DNA of 64,000 nucleotides from Streptococcus sp. Marseille-P6264 (lineage in GTDB: Bacteria > Bacillota > Bacilli > Lactobacillales > Streptococcaceae), in NCBI RefSeq assembly GCF_902460355.1, contig NZ_CABPTO010000005.1:118274-182273 (forward strand), given 5' to 3'. The position numbers and the translations under genes were made by a program. The notes beneath the pieces are model-generated. The model worked only from the letters and a program-made list of their open reading frames with translations, was not told where the DNA came from and ran no database searches. Below are positions 18,483 to 30,364 of the stretch, piece by piece (position 1 is the first letter of the stretch; each line of letters opens with the position of its first letter).

Positions 18483-19760
18483 ATGAAAAAACTTTTTGTA
18501 TTCCTACTGCTATTCTTTGGTCTGATTGCCAAGCCCGTTCTGGCGGATGACTATGAAATTGCCGCTAAAAGCGCTATTGCTGTCGATGCAAACTCAGGGA
18601 AAATCCTCTATGAAAAGGAGGCTACAAGCCCACTAGAAGTCGGTGCTATTACTAACATTTTGACTACTTATCTGGTTTACGAGGCCATTGCCGAAGGCAA
18701 ACTGAGCTTAGAAACTGAAGTTGATATTTCTGATTATGCTTATCATCTGACAGTAAATCCATCTATTGCAAATCTTCCTCTGGAAGCGCGACGCTACAAG
18801 GTAAAGGACTTGCTGAATGCTTCTCTTTTAGCAAGCGCCAACAGCGCCACCATTGCTCTGGCAGAACAAGTTGCTGGAAGTGAAGAAAATTTTGTCAAAA
18901 TGATGAAAGCCAAACTCAAGGAATGGAATATTTCTGATGCAACCATTGTAAATGCTACTGGTACAGATATTCGTTTACTAGATGGTTCGCTAGAAACTAC
19001 CAATACCGAAGGGGAGTCCGCAGAGAATTCTAAAAGCAAGAAAAAACAAGAGACTGTCAATAAGTTCAGTGCTTATGATATAGCCGTGATTGCTTCACAT
19101 CTGATTGATGACTACCCAGAAGTACTTGGCATCACTTCCAAATCTCATGTAAATTTTGCAGGAATCCAACTAGAAAATCCCAACTTAATGTTGGAAGGTT
19201 CTCCTAGTTTTCGAACAGGAGTGAAGGGTTTGAAGACAGGAGGATCTGAGCAGAATGGTGTTTCATTTGTCGGTGTGACAAGTGAAAAAGGGATGCGATT
19301 GATCACAGTCGTTTTAGGGGTCGCACAGGAAGATAACGACCCTAATACCCGTTTTGGCGTTACATCTAGCCTAATGACCTACGTTACGCAAAATTTTTCT
19401 CCGACGGTCTTGGTCAAAAAAGGCGAACGATATAATAACTCACAAGTAGCCATTAGAGACAGCCAAGAGGATAAGGTCGCTGCAGTTGCTAGTGAGGACC
19501 TGGTAATTCTAGAACGGATAGCCAATCAGGCTGAACATAAAGTCACCTTTACTCCAAGTCCACAGGAGCTGCAGGCACCCTTGAAAAAAGGTAGTGTAGT
19601 GGGTACCCTCACTTATACAGATTCTGAGCCAATCGGCCAGGGCTACATCGAAAACAAGAAAACTTCTGTTTCTATGGTCACAGAAAAAAACATTGAAAAA
19701 GCGATTATTTTTAAAGTCTGGTGGAACGACTTCATCCGCTTCGTCAATGAGAAGTTATAA
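18483..19760 (+). CDS. PBP3-like D-Ala-D-Ala carboxypeptidase homologue lacking the SxxK catalytic residues
   Basis: 425 residues with a signal peptide (cleavage near PVLA-DD), a peptidase S11 domain (about 28-270), a C-terminal PBP5-type domain and a terminal amphipathic anchor (KVWWNDFIRFVNEKL). In S11 enzymes the active-site box is SxxK. Here the aligned segment reads EVGAITNILT, with Ala55 for the nucleophilic Ser and Asn58 for the Lys. The SxN box (SAN, 118-120) and the KTG box (251-253) are intact. The protein should therefore be unable to acylate, though it may still bind peptidoglycan. Codons GCT and AAC were checked in the DNA. The frame is otherwise intact. An active paralogue is presumably encoded elsewhere. 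Confidence 0.85.
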   Translation: MKKLFVFLLLFFGLIAKPVLADDYEIAAKSAIAVDANSGKILYEKEATSPLEVGAITNILTTYLVYEAIAEGKLSLETEVDISDYAYHLTVNPSIANLPLEARRYKVKDLLNASLLASANSATIALAEQVAGSEENFVKMMKAKLKEWNISDATIVNATGTDIRLLDGSLETTNTEGESAENSKSKKKQETVNKFSAYDIAVIASHLIDDYPEVLGITSKSHVNFAGIQLENPNLMLEGSPSFRTGVKGLKTGGSEQNGVSFVGVTSEKGMRLITVVLGVAQEDNDPNTRFGVTSSLMTYVTQNFSPTVLVKKGERYNNSQVAIRDSQEDKVAAVASEDLVILERIANQAEHKVTFTPSPQELQAPLKKGSVVGTLTYTDSEPIGQGYIENKKTSVSMVTEKNIEKAIIFKVWWNDFIRFVNEKL

Positions 19761-19761
19761 A

Positions 19762-19798
19762 AGAAATACCGCGAATCAATTGATTCGCGGTATTTCTA
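19762..19798. terminator. bidirectional terminator after the PBP3-like gene
   Basis: An almost perfect palindrome, aataccgcgaatcaattgat followed by tcgcggtatttc. It has A runs on one side and T runs on the other, so it can act on both strands between this gene and the convergent suf operon. Confidence 0.85.
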
Positions 19799-19928
19799 TA
19801 GTTTGTAAACGTTTAACGTAATCAAAAAAAGTTCTTTGAGGGTTAACTAGCAATCGAGTATTCCGCTACTGTTTAACAGGTCCTCTAAATCTTTTAAACT
19901 TTGCTTAAGCAAAGATTTATTCACAATT

Positions 19929-19952
19929 AAAAAGAGGTCAACGCCTCTTTTT
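19929..19952 (-). terminator. terminator at the end of the suf operon
   Basis: On the minus strand AAAAAGAGG-CGTTGA-CCTCTTTTT begins at the sufB stop codon and runs into a T tract. Confidence 0.8.
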
Positions 19953-21363
19953 ATCCAACAGATCCTTCCATTTCATAGCTAATCAAGCGGTTCAGCTCAA
20001 CAGCGTATTCCATAGGCAGTTCTTTGGTAAAAGGCTCGACAAAGCCCATGACAATCATTTCTGTTGCTTCGGATTCAGATAGGCCACGGCTCATGAGATA
20101 GTAGAGCTGCTCCTCTGAAATCTTAGAAACTTTAGCTTCATGCTCCAAAGCTACCTGTGAGTTGTGGATTTCATTAAATGGAATGGTGTCTGATGCAGAC
20201 AAATCGTCCATGATAATGGTATCACATTCGATATGGCTGACAGATTTCTTAGAATTGCGAGCAAAGGTCACTTGGCCACGGTAGTCTACCTTACCTCCGC
20301 CCTTGGCAATGGACTTGGAAACAATAGATGAGCTAGTATGTGGCGCATTGTGAATCATCTTAGCCCCTGTATCCTGGTGCTGACCAGCATTGGCAAAGGC
20401 GATAGAAAGCATGGTTCCACGCGCCCCTTCTCCATCAAGGTAAACAGATGGGTACTTCATGGTTGTTTTGGCACCCAAATTTCCATCAATCCACTCAACC
20501 GTCGCATCTTTCATAGCCCGCGCTCGTTTGGTTACCAAGTTATAAACATTATCAGACCAGTTTTGAATGGTCGTATAGCGCATATAGGCGCCGTCCAGGG
20601 CAAAGATTTCAACAATCGCTGCATGCAAGCTGTTACTTGAATAAGTAGGCGCTGTACATCCTTCTACGTAGTGGACACTTGCTCCTTCATCAACGATAAT
20701 CAAGGTCCGTTCAAACTGACCGGAATTTTCATTGTTGATACGGAAGTAGGTTTGAAGTGGAATGTCTACCTTAACACCTTTTGGAACATAGATAAAGGTA
20801 CCACCAGACCAAACTGCAGAGTTAAGGGCAGCCAACTTGTTGTCTGTCGGCGGAACCAACTTAGCAAAATACTGCTTGAAAAGCTCTGGGTATTCCTTAA
20901 GAGCTGAGTCGGTATCCGTAAAGACGATCCCAAGCTTTTGGAACTCTTCCTTCATATTGTGGTAGACCACTTCGGACTCATACTGGGCAGCTGCACCAGC
21001 AAGGTAAGCTCGCTCCGCTTCTGGGATCCCAATCCGCTCAAAGGTTTCCTTGATCTTCTCAGGCACTTCATCCCAGCTTCTAGCTGGCTTATCAGAGGCC
21101 TTTTGGTAATAAATCAAGTCATCAAAATTAATTTCTGACAAATCTGGACCCCAAGTCTGCATCGGCATTTTCTTGAAAACCTCGTAGGACTTAAGGCGGA
21201 AATCCAACATCCACTCTGGTTCACCCTTGGCTGCAGAGAGCTCGCGAATAACCGCTTCATTCAGCCCTTTCCCTGTTGAGAGAACAGGCTCAACATCGTC
21301 ATGGAAACCAAACTTGTACTCACCAAGATCAATCGGTTTTGGTTCTACTCTTTCTTCTGACAT
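19951..21363 (-). CDS. sufB: Fe-S cluster assembly scaffold SufB
   Basis: 470 residues of the SufB/SufD family. The C-terminal beta-helix region contains [45 protein letters not shown] and [24 protein letters not shown]. Together with SufC and SufD it forms the SufBCD scaffold that builds Fe-S clusters with sulfur from SufS/SufU. It is the last gene of sufCDSUB, 17 bp after sufU. Confidence 0.97.
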   Translation of the reverse strand: MSEERVEPKPIDLGEYKFGFHDDVEPVLSTGKGLNEAVIRELSAAKGEPEWMLDFRLKSYEVFKKMPMQTWGPDLSEINFDDLIYYQKASDKPARSWDEVPEKIKETFERIGIPEAERAYLAGAAAQYESEVVYHNMKEEFQKLGIVFTDTDSALKEYPELFKQYFAKLVPPTDNKLAALNSAVWSGGTFIYVPKGVKVDIPLQTYFRINNENSGQFERTLIIVDEGASVHYVEGCTAPTYSSNSLHAAIVEIFALDGAYMRYTTIQNWSDNVYNLVTKRARAMKDATVEWIDGNLGAKTTMKYPSVYLDGEGARGTMLSIAFANAGQHQDTGAKMIHNAPHTSSSIVSKSIAKGGGKVDYRGQVTFARNSKKSVSHIECDTIIMDDLSASDTIPFNEIHNSQVALEHEAKVSKISEEQLYYLMSRGLSESEATEMIVMGFVEPFTKELPMEYAVELNRLISYEMEGSVG

Positions 21364-21380
21364 AATTTCCTTTCACATTC

Positions 21381-23049
<1,669 letters not shown>

Positions 23050-23077
23050 CTACTTACACGGGACAAGGCCCAGCTTT

Positions 23078-24340
23078 TTATCTTTTTGCGAGAATAATAT
23101 CGATATTTTCAATCATTTCATCACGGACTTCTTTAACAGGGATTTCTACAATCACTGAGCCTAAGAAGCCACGCACGACCAAGCGTTCAGCCGTCGCCTT
23201 ATCAAGACCTCGACTCATGAGGTAGTACATATCTTCTGGATCCACCTGGCCGATAGAAGCCGCGTGACCAGCTGTCACATCGTTCTCATCAATCAAGAGG
23301 ATCGGGTTAGCATCCGAGCGAGCCTGGTCAGACAGCATGAGAACTCGGCTTTCCTGCTGGGCATCTGCTCCTTTAGCCCCCTTGATAATATGACCGATAC
23401 CATTGAAGGTCAAGGTTCCTTTTTCCAGGATAACTCCGTGCTGCAGGATATTTCCGATAGAGTTGCAGCCATAGTTAGTTACGCGGGTATCAATTCCCTG
23501 AACTTGCTTACCGCTGGAAAGAGCCACCACTTTCATATCCGCATGGCTGCCCTTACCATAAAGGTCGCCATCAAAGTCAGCCACGACATTGCCTTCGTTC
23601 ATAACGCCGATGGCCCAGTCAATCATGGCATCATTATCCAGCTTGCCACGGCGGCTGATATAGGCTGTTACATTTTCGCCTAGGCGGTCAATGGCTGAAA
23701 ACTTAATCTGGGCACCTGCTTGGGCAATGACTTCGACAGTGATATTAGCTGTTACTGGAACAGAGCCCTCGCCGTAAGTTTCCAAGCGTTCCAAGTAGTT
23801 AACCTTGGAATGCTTGCCCGCGATAATCAAAATATGCTTGTTAAAAGGAACATCGCTTTCGCTGTCCTGATAAAAAATTCCTTCAATCGGCTGGTCAATC
23901 TCAACATTGTCCGGCACATAAAGCACCGCACCGCTATTGAAAAAAGCCGTATGGTAAGCTGCCAATTTATCCTCGTCATACTTGACTGCGGACATAAAAT
24001 GCTTCTCTACCAACTCTGGAATCTCTTCCAAAGCAGAGTGGAAATCAGTGAAGACCACACCTTGGGCTGCCAAATCTGCTGGCAGCTGCTCAAGGACTGT
24101 TTGAGTTCCCATTTGGATAAACTTGAGATTGTCTCCAAGAGCCGTAAAATCTGGCACACTGGTCAAAGGCTCGCTATCAGAAATCCGTCCGTCTCCCAGA
24201 TTCCAGCGGTGAAATTTAACCCGCTCAATAACTGGAAAATCCAGTTGGTCCATCTTGTCAAAAGCCTGCTGACGGAGATTAGCCAACCATGCTGGTTCTG
24301 CGTGAAGCTGTGAAAATTCGTGAATTAATTCTTTCGTCAT
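23078..24340 (-). CDS. sufD: Fe-S cluster assembly protein SufD
   Basis: 420 residues of the SufB/SufD family. The C-terminal half carries VNYLERLETYGEGS, GIDTRVTNYGCNSIGNILQHGVIL and the end [22 protein letters not shown]. It partners SufB and SufC in the scaffold complex. It follows sufC by 41 bp. Confidence 0.96.
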   Translation of the reverse strand: MTKELIHEFSQLHAEPAWLANLRQQAFDKMDQLDFPVIERVKFHRWNLGDGRISDSEPLTSVPDFTALGDNLKFIQMGTQTVLEQLPADLAAQGVVFTDFHSALEEIPELVEKHFMSAVKYDEDKLAAYHTAFFNSGAVLYVPDNVEIDQPIEGIFYQDSESDVPFNKHILIIAGKHSKVNYLERLETYGEGSVPVTANITVEVIAQAGAQIKFSAIDRLGENVTAYISRRGKLDNDAMIDWAIGVMNEGNVVADFDGDLYGKGSHADMKVVALSSGKQVQGIDTRVTNYGCNSIGNILQHGVILEKGTLTFNGIGHIIKGAKGADAQQESRVLMLSDQARSDANPILLIDENDVTAGHAASIGQVDPEDMYYLMSRGLDKATAERLVVRGFLGSVIVEIPVKEVRDEMIENIDIILAKR

Positions 24341-24381
24341 GTCATTCTCCTATCTTTTATCAAAGTCAAAAGAATGTTTGA

Positions 24382-25152
24382 CTAAGCTTCCTCAGTGTAG
24401 TTGAAGCCCAACTCTTCAGCCAACTTAGCATAACCCTCTTTCTCCAAGCGGATTGCCAATTCTGGACCGCCAGAAAGAACAACTTTCCCCTCCATCATGA
24501 CATGAACTACATCTGGAGTGATATAGTTGAGCAGGCGTTGGTAGTGGGTGATAATCATCGCACCAAAACCTTCACCACGCATAGCGTTGACCCCTTTAGA
24601 AACGACCTTAAGCGCATCGATATCCAGACCTGAGTCAATCTCATCCAAAAGCGCAAAAGTTGGCTCTAGCATAAGCAACTGCAGGATTTCATTGCGTTTT
24701 TTCTCACCACCTGAGAAGCCTTCATTGAGGTAGCGCTCAGCCATTTCTTCTTTCATGTTGAGCAGTTCCATCTTTTCATCTAGTTTAGTAATGAAGTCAC
24801 GGACAGAGATTTTTTCATCGTCTTCCTTGCCAGCATTCATGGCCGCACGGAGAAACTCTGCATTGGTAATGCCAGGAATTTCACTAGGATACTGCATCGC
24901 AAGGAAGAGTCCCATACGAGCACGCTCGTCTACTTCCAGCTCCAAGATATTAACCCCATCAAAAAGCACCTCTCCTTGAGTTACTTCGTAGTTAGGATTG
25001 CCCATGATGGCTGCAGATAGTGTAGACTTCCCTGTTCCATTTGGTCCCATGATCGCTGCAACTTCTCCTGTTTTCAGCGTCAAGTTGACTCCCTTAAGAA
25101 TTTTCTTCCCTTCAATTTCAACATGAAGGTCTTTGATTTCCAATACAGACAT
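24382..25152 (-). CDS. sufC: Fe-S assembly ATPase SufC
   Basis: 256 residues, an ABC-type ATPase without membrane partner. Walker A is GPNGTGKST, the signature is GFSGGEKKRNEILQ and Walker B is FALLDEIDSGLD, with the SufC-specific NEGFSGGEKKR context. It powers SufBCD. First gene of the operon. Upstream, TATACT on the minus strand near 25190 is a likely -10, just beyond the rgpG terminator. Confidence 0.97.
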   Translation of the reverse strand: MSVLEIKDLHVEIEGKKILKGVNLTLKTGEVAAIMGPNGTGKSTLSAAIMGNPNYEVTQGEVLFDGVNILELEVDERARMGLFLAMQYPSEIPGITNAEFLRAAMNAGKEDDEKISVRDFITKLDEKMELLNMKEEMAERYLNEGFSGGEKKRNEILQLLMLEPTFALLDEIDSGLDIDALKVVSKGVNAMRGEGFGAMIITHYQRLLNYITPDVVHVMMEGKVVLSGGPELAIRLEKEGYAKLAEELGFNYTEEA

Positions 25153-25202
25153 GATTGTTTTCCTTTCCTTTTTGGCAATTTATGCTTTCTTTAGTATACC
25201 AA

Positions 25203-25224
25203 AAAAAAGCCCAAAAGGCTTTTA
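25203..25224 (-). terminator. terminator after rgpG
   Basis: On the minus strand AAAAGCC-TTTT-GGGCTTTTTTTT lies 10 bp past the rgpG stop and just before the suf promoter. Confidence 0.75.
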
Positions 25225-25236
25225 TTTTGTTTAGAA

Positions 25237-26403
25237 CTATTCTTGTTTGTGTTTCTTTTGGTATCTTTTCTCTCGGACTTCTTCTCGATAAGAAGAGTTC
25301 CCGATAAAACGCAAAATATTGAGCAAGGGCGTCCTCTGCGGCCCTAGAACACCTATTAGTTCTACTAAGAGTTCAACACCTAGCAGAAGGCCAATCACGA
25401 GGAGGAGTCCGCCGATACGAGTCGATACATTTAACAGGAGGGAAATCATTGAGAAAATCATCGAAATCCCATAGATAACCAGAACTGTTCCCCGATGTGT
25501 CAGCCCCAAAGATAAGAGCCTATGGTGAAGGTGGTGACGGTCAGGCTGGTAAAATTTCTGGCCAGACAAAGTCCGACGAACGATTGCTAAAAAGGTATCG
25601 GTAATCGGCACACCCAAGATAATCATAGGCGTGACAATCGCTACTGCCGTTGCATTCTTCAAGCCTTGTAGAGACAGGACCGAAATCATAAAACCGATGA
25701 AAAGAGCGCCCGTATCCCCGCCATATATAATGGCTGGATGATAATTGTAAGGAAAGAAGCCAGCAATAGAGGCCACTAAAACCAAGATGGTCAGGGTCAG
25801 GAATAAATTATGACCCGGTAAGAAAAAGTAGGAAACAATGCCCATGGTCAGCAAGGAAATAATGGAGACTCCGCTGACAAGACCGTCCAAACCATCCATG
25901 AGATTGACCGCATTGGTAATGGAGACAATCCAGAGAATAGTCAAAATGAAAGATAGCCAAGGTGGGAAAAAGAGATGGGGACCTCCAAAAGGAATCTTAA
26001 AATCATCCAAGCGGAAATCCGTCAGCCACCAAATCAGGCAGGCAGCCAGCACAATCCCCCCTAACTTCATCAGGGGACTTAATTCTTTAATATCATCGAT
26101 AAGCCCCGTCAGGGCAACAATCAAGCCCCCCAGCACCACCGGCCAAATATAGTCAAAATAAGTCTGTTCAAAAAAAGTGATGCCAACAATCTGCGGCATG
26201 AAGACCAAAGTCGCCAAGGTAAAAGCTGCCACAACCGCCAGTCCGCCTGCACTTGGCATGGGCTTTTTATTGATTCGTCGAGCATTAGGATAGTCGACTG
26301 CATCCATTTTAAAAGCCAAGAGCCGAACTAGGGGAGTCAGCAAAACTCCGACAAAAAATGTCGCTAGCAGCACCAAAATGAACTTCAATGGAAAAGCAAT
26401 CAT
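25237..26403 (-). CDS. rgpG: undecaprenyl-phosphate N-acetylglucosaminyl-1-phosphate transferase (RgpG/TagO type)
   Basis: About 388 residues with roughly ten membrane helices. Conserved glycosyltransferase-4 motifs are visible: RRINKKPMPSAGGLAVV near the N-terminus, NAVNLMDGLDGLVSGVS in the middle, GDTGALFIGFMI, and the basic PDRHHLHHRLLSLG loop. The family transfers GlcNAc-1-phosphate to undecaprenyl phosphate to start rhamnose-polysaccharide or teichoic-acid synthesis. I chose the ATG whose ATGA overlaps the mecA stop, but an ATG two codons earlier is possible. The mecA-rgpG-suf order is typical of streptococci. Confidence 0.92.
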   Translation of the reverse strand: MIAFPLKFILVLLATFFVGVLLTPLVRLLAFKMDAVDYPNARRINKKPMPSAGGLAVVAAFTLATLVFMPQIVGITFFEQTYFDYIWPVVLGGLIVALTGLIDDIKELSPLMKLGGIVLAACLIWWLTDFRLDDFKIPFGGPHLFFPPWLSFILTILWIVSITNAVNLMDGLDGLVSGVSIISLLTMGIVSYFFLPGHNLFLTLTILVLVASIAGFFPYNYHPAIIYGGDTGALFIGFMISVLSLQGLKNATAVAIVTPMIILGVPITDTFLAIVRRTLSGQKFYQPDRHHLHHRLLSLGLTHRGTVLVIYGISMIFSMISLLLNVSTRIGGLLLVIGLLLGVELLVELIGVLGPQRTPLLNILRFIGNSSYREEVREKRYQKKHKQE

Positions 26404-27143
26404 ACGCATTCAACTTTCTGCAACTGTTGGATGGCTTCTGTCACCAAAAGCAGACGTCCGTGTTCTTGTAGGACAGAACGTGTAATATCTGTATCCTCAG
26501 CAAATTCACGCATTTTAGCCAGTAACCAAGCTGGATAAAGCTCTGGTTGCTCTTCCAAATCTACCAAAATAGTTAGGTAGTAGGCAGAGTCATATTTATA
26601 GAGTTCTGACAGGTCTATCGGATAGTCAACCGTTTTGGCGAAAGAAACTGCACTCTGCAAATCAGTAAATGACAAAATATAGTAGACATAACGGTCTAGA
26701 TTCTCTTCCCTATCTTCTGAAGAATCTACAGAGGCCTCCTGATCAGCCTCTGCTGCCTCTAAAGATTTGACCGCCTCAAGGTCATCCTTACTCTTTTCAA
26801 AGATATTTTTCTCTAAAGTCTTTAAGAACTCATCTGGAGACATCTGGCTGAGCTCATCCATGTCTGGTAGATTGCCCAAATCCTCAAAATTTAAATTCTT
26901 ATCAATCTTCGATCTCGTCACAAAGACATCCAGCTTGTCTGGCTTAGGCGTCACTCGAAAGCTCAGCATGCCACTGTCTAAAAAGCTTTCCGGCATTTCC
27001 AGCTCATCCAAGATGGTATAGAAAAATTCTTCTGTTTTTTCTTGGGGAACTAGGAAATCTGCAATTTCCATTCCGTGTTCTTCCAAATCTTCCAACTGGA
27101 TGGTGATTTTAATCGTCGAATCATTAATCTGTTTCACTTCCAT
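26400..27143 (-). CDS. mecA: adaptor protein MecA
   Basis: 247 residues. The N-terminal domain (VKQINDSTIKITIQLEDLEEHGMEIADFL) recognises substrates, and the C-terminal domain (about 150-240: YVYYILSFTDLQSAVSFAK) docks ClpC. An acidic linker lies between them. MecA targets proteins, including the competence sigma factor in streptococci, to ClpCP. It overlaps rgpG by four bases. Confidence 0.95.
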   Translation of the reverse strand: MEVKQINDSTIKITIQLEDLEEHGMEIADFLVPQEKTEEFFYTILDELEMPESFLDSGMLSFRVTPKPDKLDVFVTRSKIDKNLNFEDLGNLPDMDELSQMSPDEFLKTLEKNIFEKSKDDLEAVKSLEAAEADQEASVDSSEDREENLDRYVYYILSFTDLQSAVSFAKTVDYPIDLSELYKYDSAYYLTILVDLEEQPELYPAWLLAKMREFAEDTDITRSVLQEHGRLLLVTEAIQQLQKVECV

Positions 27144-27227
27144 CTCATTAACCTCATACTTTCATAGTCTTTCTATTATACTAAAATTCTAAACTTATTT
27201 CAAAAAAATAACTGGTCAAATAAGAAA

Positions 27228-27404
27228 AGAGAGTGGGACAGAAATCGGTAATTCGTTAGAATTCGATTTCGTCGTCCCACCTCCGCACAGTTGAGTAGGG
27301 CCGTAAAAGCTGATGAAATCAGCGTAGTAGAGCCCACTCAACCACTGCGTCTTGCTCTACAATCCAAAGACAATTGAGAGGCTAGGACTTTTGTCCCAGC
27401 CTCT
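27228..27404 (-). repeat. dispersed structured repeat, copy D (inverted)
   Basis: Full-length copy, same orientation as copy C, ending 3 bp from the uppP stop codon. It lies between the mecA start and the uppP end, both minus-strand genes, so it is not restricted to convergent junctions. Confidence 0.88.
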
Positions 27405-27407
27405 TGA

Positions 27408-28250
27408 TTAGCCAATAATAACCTTGATCAGACCGTAAACCAACAACAGGGCTCCGAGGCCGATCCGATATTTACCAAAGATTGTAAAGTCATGATTCTT
27501 GACATAGTCTGTTAGGAAGCGAATCACGTAAAGACTGACTCCGAAAGCCACTCCCATAGCTACCAACAAAAGGAATAATTGGTCGAAGCCTAAAGAATTG
27601 CCCTTGATGATAAATTTCAGGATTTTCAGCCCACTTGCGCCAAACATGATTGGAATACCCAAGTAGAAAGTAAACTCTGTTACAACAGATCGGCTGACAC
27701 CATTCAAGAGACCACCGACAATGGTCGCACCTGAACGGCTAGTTCCTGGAAAGAGGGACAAGACTTGGAAAAGACCGATATAAAGAGCTGTTTGATAAGG
27801 AAGTCTACTCAATTCTGTAACGGTCGGTTCCACCTGCTCTCGTTTTTCTAGATAGATAAAGGCTACCCCGTAGATAATCAACATGATCGCAACGGATACC
27901 AGATTATAAAAATGTGCTTCAAACCAATCGTCTAGGAAAAGACCGATGATTGCGGCTGGCAAAGCAGCAACGACTACCTTGGCCCAGAGCTGCCATGTCA
28001 GCTGAATTTGACGAGCTGTTTTCCCTGGTTTAAAAGGATTGAGCTTATCAAAATAAATCACCACAACCGCCAAGATTGCTCCCAGCTGAATGACAACATT
28101 GAACATTTCCATGAAGGCCGGATTTTCATTTTTATACTTAATAAAATCTTGAATCAGAATCAAGTGGCCAGTACTCGAAATGGGTAGCCACTCTGTAATT
28201 CCTTCAACAATTCCATAAATAATGGACTTTAAAATTTCAATAATAAACAT
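27408..28250 (-). CDS. uppP: undecaprenyl-diphosphate phosphatase (BacA/UppP)
   Basis: 280 residues, about eight membrane helices, with the signature [17 protein letters not shown] near residue 16 and the second motif [15 protein letters not shown]. It recycles undecaprenyl diphosphate for peptidoglycan synthesis and confers bacitracin tolerance. A TATAAT box (complement of 28280-28285) lies about 30 bp upstream. Confidence 0.96.
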   Translation of the reverse strand: MFIIEILKSIIYGIVEGITEWLPISSTGHLILIQDFIKYKNENPAFMEMFNVVIQLGAILAVVVIYFDKLNPFKPGKTARQIQLTWQLWAKVVVAALPAAIIGLFLDDWFEAHFYNLVSVAIMLIIYGVAFIYLEKREQVEPTVTELSRLPYQTALYIGLFQVLSLFPGTSRSGATIVGGLLNGVSRSVVTEFTFYLGIPIMFGASGLKILKFIIKGNSLGFDQLFLLLVAMGVAFGVSLYVIRFLTDYVKNHDFTIFGKYRIGLGALLLVYGLIKVIIG

Positions 28251-28338
28251 AGATAACTCCTAAAACAACTTTAGCATTTATTATACCACATATTGGAGGA
28301 GAGGAAAAGCTTTCTCAAGGGCTTTAGCAAGCTTTTTA

Positions 28339-30234
28339 TCAAAAGGCTCCGCCCCCGCCGCCTCCACCGCCACCAGAGAAGCCACCTCCTGCTCCGCCGC
28401 CCGATGAAACAGAAAAATGACTGGCCGTCGAGGCAATGTGTCCATAATTTGAAAAACTATGGGAACTTGCGTAGAAAATAGGATGAAGATTGTATTGTAT
28501 ATAAGTATTCATAGACGCGTTTTCCAAGGAAATCTGACGCAGCTTCATGACCCGACTAACACGATCTGCATAGCCAAATAGGGTAGCATAGACCAAAAGC
28601 CGGTTCCACAGGACAATGCCCTCCACCTCGGTATCGTATAGGCGAGCGATGTAGCGTAGCATATTCGCAAAGCTATTCCAGAGATAGAAATCATGGGCTC
28701 CCTCATCGCTCAAGACACCATCCCGCTGATATAACTGCAAGGCTCTGCCCAGCAGAACGGTCAACACCGAAGCGACAACTGCAAGCGGAAGATAGGACCA
28801 AATAAAACCGTCTAGCTTGATCAAATAGACAAAAAATGTCAAGAGAGACAAGACGAAAGCAAGGAAACTTGCCATTAGAGCCAACCAGAAGAGAAGCTTT
28901 TCTCCTCGTTTCAAAGGACGATAGTGATCCAGCAAGTTTAGCTCCCGAATCTCCTTTAATACTTGTTCAGACAAAAGGTTTAAATCAGTTGAAAAGCGAT
29001 TTTTTATTCGATTGCCTATTTGGCGGATTCGTGCTTCATCTGTTGATTTTTTATTTTTATAAAGGTCTTCTGAAATCTGATAAGATTCAAACAAGTCTGC
29101 TACAGCTGCCTGTTTATGGTCGCCAAATGCCATCTGTAGGAATTGACCTTCAAACTCTGACAAACCTTTTTTAGAAGTTGGTTTCAAGATTGGCTTGTCT
29201 GCAGTTCCTAAAAGCTCGATATAGCCTCGATCCATCAAATCCAGCAAGGTTGCCTGCACTAGATCTTCAAATTTTAAATGCGCCCGTCCGCCACTGGTCG
29301 GATCGACTTCTCTCATATCCACAGCAAAGATATTAGCCGCTACAATGAGGGGAGCCAGATCTTGCGGAGCTTCATAGAGGCGAGCATCTTTTGGAAATGC
29401 TTGGCTAGGACGAATCTTAATCCGAAAGATCAGATAAAATATTCCCGAAAGCATCAGCAAGAACAAGGCCAAAAGAGGCAGATAAACTTCTCCCAAGCGA
29501 TGATAAAACTGGTTCTTGGCTACAATCTCTTCCTCAACGGCTTGAAAAGTCTGTAGATAGTCGGTCGCTCTCGGATCCTCTGCTGCCTGATGCAGAGCTT
29601 GACGATGCCAATATCCATGCAGTTCAACCTTCTTCCTGCTAGGCAAATGAGATAGCTGAATCTGATAAACACCACGATTTTCATCTATAGTGGCCGATTG
29701 GCCAAAATAACCTGTATGGACATACATGTCCGTTAAGGTCCAAGTTCCCAGACCCCAAACCTTAATCGTCACATTTTGCAGCTCTTCTTCCCAATCACTG
29801 ATCGGCGTCCATTTGAGCTCTGCAATATCTTTATGGAGAAACAGAAGATTGGTCAGGTTCCATGTGACTGTTACTTTGACCGTGTCGCCTTCTTTACCCG
29901 CATTGTAAATCTTAACCTCGTAGCCATCTCCTAAATCCGTGACTCGTGGCTCAAAGTCATATTTTACGACTCCATTCGTTTTCACGGAAACTTTTGGATC
30001 TGAATCAATAGCAAAGCCTTCTGGCATCTTTCCCGCTGAGCCTAAGGAGACCATCTGGCCATTGTAATCATCATCAAAATGATAGGTCACCTCTTCTGTA
30101 TAGGTGGCTGTATTATCGGCGTGGATCTCCAAATCTCCTTGATACGACTGGATTTGATAGTCTAAAGCTGACACCGTTCCAGCAAAAAATAAACTCAAAA
30201 AAAGAATAAAAATCCCTGACAAGTACCTTTTCAT
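28339..30234 (-). CDS. DUF2207 membrane protein with Gly-rich tail
   Basis: 631 residues. A signal peptide (to about TVSA-LDY) is followed by an extracytoplasmic DUF2207 beta domain (about 25-215), a membrane helix (about 250-270), a cytoplasmic segment, a paired membrane hairpin (about 450-500) and a C-terminal region ending in a run of glycines (SGGGGGGGGGAF). Proteins of this type are widespread in Firmicutes, and their function is not established. Its promoter region is divergent from the glutamine transporter. The gene starts at an ATG followed by KRYLSGIF. Confidence 0.85.
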   Translation of the reverse strand: MKRYLSGIFILFLSLFFAGTVSALDYQIQSYQGDLEIHADNTATYTEEVTYHFDDDYNGQMVSLGSAGKMPEGFAIDSDPKVSVKTNGVVKYDFEPRVTDLGDGYEVKIYNAGKEGDTVKVTVTWNLTNLLFLHKDIAELKWTPISDWEEELQNVTIKVWGLGTWTLTDMYVHTGYFGQSATIDENRGVYQIQLSHLPSRKKVELHGYWHRQALHQAAEDPRATDYLQTFQAVEEEIVAKNQFYHRLGEVYLPLLALFLLMLSGIFYLIFRIKIRPSQAFPKDARLYEAPQDLAPLIVAANIFAVDMREVDPTSGGRAHLKFEDLVQATLLDLMDRGYIELLGTADKPILKPTSKKGLSEFEGQFLQMAFGDHKQAAVADLFESYQISEDLYKNKKSTDEARIRQIGNRIKNRFSTDLNLLSEQVLKEIRELNLLDHYRPLKRGEKLLFWLALMASFLAFVLSLLTFFVYLIKLDGFIWSYLPLAVVASVLTVLLGRALQLYQRDGVLSDEGAHDFYLWNSFANMLRYIARLYDTEVEGIVLWNRLLVYATLFGYADRVSRVMKLRQISLENASMNTYIQYNLHPIFYASSHSFSNYGHIASTASHFSVSSGGGAGGGFSGGGGGGGGGAF

Positions 30235-30301
30235 AAACCAAAGTCCTTTTCTAAATCTTTATCCTATTATAGCATTTTTCTCAAGTAAGGGCTTACCGGG
30301 A

Positions 30302-30330
30302 TTGAAAAGTCGAATATTTTTCGGTAGAAT
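30302..30330 (+). promoter_or_regulatory. promoter of the glutamine-type ABC transporter
   Basis: TTGAAA (30302-30307), a 17-bp spacer and TAGAAT (30325-30330), about 35 bp upstream of the ATG. Confidence 0.65.
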
Positions 30331-30364
30331 AGAAAGAACTATTTTAGAAGGACTAGGAGAGAAT

